Shown here piece by piece: positions 62,434-64,000 of a DNA stretch of 64,000 nucleotides (position 1 is its first letter; the number at the start of each line of letters is the position of its first letter). Source of the DNA: Haematobia irritans (lineage: Eukaryota > Arthropoda > Insecta > Diptera > Muscidae). The stretch lies in the NCBI RefSeq assembly GCF_050003625.1, contig NC_134398.1, positions 74,639,635 through 74,703,634 of the forward strand, in the 5' to 3' direction. The notes beneath the pieces are model-generated. The model was not told the DNA's origin. It searched no databases and was given only the letters and a program-made list of their open reading frames with translations. The position numbers and the translations under genes are program-made.

Positions 62434-63655
62434 TTATACCCTTCACCACTACTGTGGTACAGGGTATAATAAGTTTGTGCATTTGTATGTAATGCCAAGA
62501 AGGAGTAATCATAGACCAACCTTTTAGTATACGGATCGGCTTAGAATTAAATTCTGAGTCGATTTAGCGATGTCCGTCTGTCTGTCTGTCCGTCTGTCTG
62601 TCCGTCTGTCTGTCTGTCTGTGTGTCTGTTGATGTATTTTTGTGTGCAAAGTACAGCTCGCAGTTTTAGTCCGATTGTCCTAAAATTTGGTATAGGGTCC
62701 TGTTTCGGCTCAAAGACGATCCCTATTGATTTTGGAAAAAATCGGTTCAGATTTAGATATAGCTGCCGTATATATTTTTCACCGATCTGGTCATAATTGG
62801 CGTGTATATCAACCGATCTTCCTCAAATTCCGTACATCCGAATATTTTATGAGTCTCGAAAAACTTGCAAAATATCAGCCAAATCGGTTCAGATTTAGAT
62901 ATAGCTCCCATATATAGCTTTCGCCCGATTTACACTCATTTGCCCACAGAGGCCAATTTTTTGCTCCGATTTAGTTGAAATTTTGCACAGGGAGTAGAAT
63001 TAGCGTTGTAACTATGCGTGCCAAATTTGCTTGAAATCGATTGATATTTAGATATAGCTTCCATATATATCGTTCGCCCGATTTACACTCATATGTCCAC
63101 AGAGGCCAATTTTTAACTCCGATTTAGTTGAAATTTTTTACAGGTAGTAGAATTAGCATTGTTGCTATGCGTGCCAAATTTGGTTGAAATCGGTTCAGAT
63201 TTAGATATAGCTCCCATATATATGTTTTTCTGATTTCGACAAAAATGGTCAAAATACCAACATTTTCCTTGTAAAATCGCCACTGCTTAGTCGAAAAGTT
63301 GTAAAAATTAATCTAATTTTCCTAAACTTCTAATACATATATATCGAGCGATAAATCATAAATAAACTTTTTCGAAGTTTCCTTAAAATTGCTTCAGATT
63401 TAAACGTTTCCCATATTTTTTTTACTAACATTGTGTTCCACCCTAGTGCATTAGCCGACTTAAATTTTGAGTCTATAGATTTTGTAGAAGTCTATCAAAT
63501 TCTTCCAGATCGAGTGATATTTAAATGTATGTATTTGGGACAGCCCCCAACACATTTGACGGATGTGATATAGTATCGAAAATTTAGATCTACAAAGTGG
63601 TGCAGGGTATAATATAGTCGGCCCCGCCCGACTTTAGACTTTCCTTACTGGTTTT
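62434..63655 (-). mobile_element. INE-1/DINE-1-like element in Jockey H ORF1
   Basis: A 1.22-kb element nearly identical to the copy at 6182-7419: hairpin at 62434-62469, GTATGTAATGCCAAGAAGGA, (CTGT)n microsatellite at about 62575-62628, about 150-base subrepeats, the GGCCCCGCC inverted-repeat end and CTTTCCTTACTGG. The interrupted ORF1 frame shows it entered a run of T residues in a coding stretch. High similarity of two distant copies suggests recent amplification. Confidence 0.8.
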
Positions 63656-64000
63656 ACCATAAATATTAAAAACAAAAATTTGCTGAACCTTAAATTAAAT
63701 AGCATGAGGGACTATGATATTATGATGAAATATTTAGAAGAGATAAAGATATCACATTTTACATATACATCGAAGGCTGGGAAACCATATTCAGTATTAG
63801 TAAAAGGATTATCTAGAACCTATACGAAAGAGGACCTGGAGGAAGATGTCAGAAAACATTTGCCAAATGTAATACTCAAGAGTGCGGTAAACCTGGGAGA
63901 TGATAGATGGATTGTCCAGATAGATGGGGGATCTGACATAAAATCCTTTAGACAAGTGAAATGTCTTATTAACAATTGCGTTCAAATGGAGACACATAAA
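63656..64000 (+). pseudogene. Jockey H ORF1, continued to the window edge
   Basis: After the INE-1-like insert the frame reads INIKNKNLLNLKLNSMRDYD, HFTYTSKAGKPYSVLVKGLSR, VILKSAVNLGDDRWIVQIDG and IKSFRQVKCLINNCVQMETHK. This is the second half of the PRE_C2HC-like region (compare SPKGQAHSVVIEGL and NLGEGKWLIHLD in Jockey E2). The CCHC knuckles and ORF2 should follow beyond the window. Confidence 0.85.

Overview
The window is eukaryotic, AT-rich, repeat-saturated DNA, most likely heterochromatic or retrotransposon-cluster sequence from a dipteran. The element families fit a calyptrate (muscid-like) fly: Jockey, LOA and CR1 non-LTR retrotransposons, INE-1/DINE-1-like repeats, and a mariner-type transposon. 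The species is an inference. I see no intact host gene, tRNA, rRNA or CRISPR array. Nearly every coding trace belongs to a mobile element, and most are nested in one another.

Layout. 0-0.6 kb: copia remnant. 0.6-1.55 kb: LOA fragment. 2.0-4.0 kb: Jockey A remnant (-). 4.8-7.4 kb: Ty3/gypsy fragment with INE-1-like insertions. 8.3-12.8 kb: decayed Ty3/gypsy element (-) split by a MITE. 12.8-15.1 kb: LOA copy 2. 15.1-27.5 kb: Jockey B (-), broken by LOA copy 3 (9-bp target duplication) and by a CR1 element with two intact ORFs. 27.5-42.4 kb: Jockey C (-), broken by one INE-1-like element and by a tandem INE-1-like array that itself contains LOA copy 4 (11-bp flanking repeat). 42.4-47.8 kb: Jockey D (-). 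47.8-48.0 kb: a short divergent promoter-like interval. 48.0-55.5 kb: a partial duplicate of Jockey E (E1), then nearly intact Jockey F (+). 55.5-64 kb: Jockey H (+), interrupted at its ORF1 start by full-length Jockey E (E2, -), which carries a mariner-like insertion; H ORF1 is interrupted again by an INE-1-like element.

The most striking signal is at the 5' ends of the Jockey elements. B, C and D each carry, directly upstream of their own 5' UTR, a leader followed by the first 6-9 codons of histone H4 (MTGRGK..., D extends to MTGRGKGGK). F carries a 16-base match to the start of histone H3 coding sequence (T-K-Q-T-A). E2 ORF1 begins MSDAAV, like histone H1. The leaders share a TGAAGTG core. 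D also has a TATAAATA box just upstream of the leader, and a second TATA box faces the other way about 165 bp off, as expected of a divergent histone promoter. The simplest reading is a group of Jockey elements that insert just downstream of histone start codons, or repeatedly acquire histone leaders, and are transcribed from histone promoters. The histone matches were recognised from memory and need a database check.

In the Jockey elements ORF1 and ORF2 overlap by exactly 8 bases (ATGnnTRR) in B, C, D, E and F, whereas CR1 uses a 1-base TAATG junction. Both suggest termination-reinitiation for ORF2.
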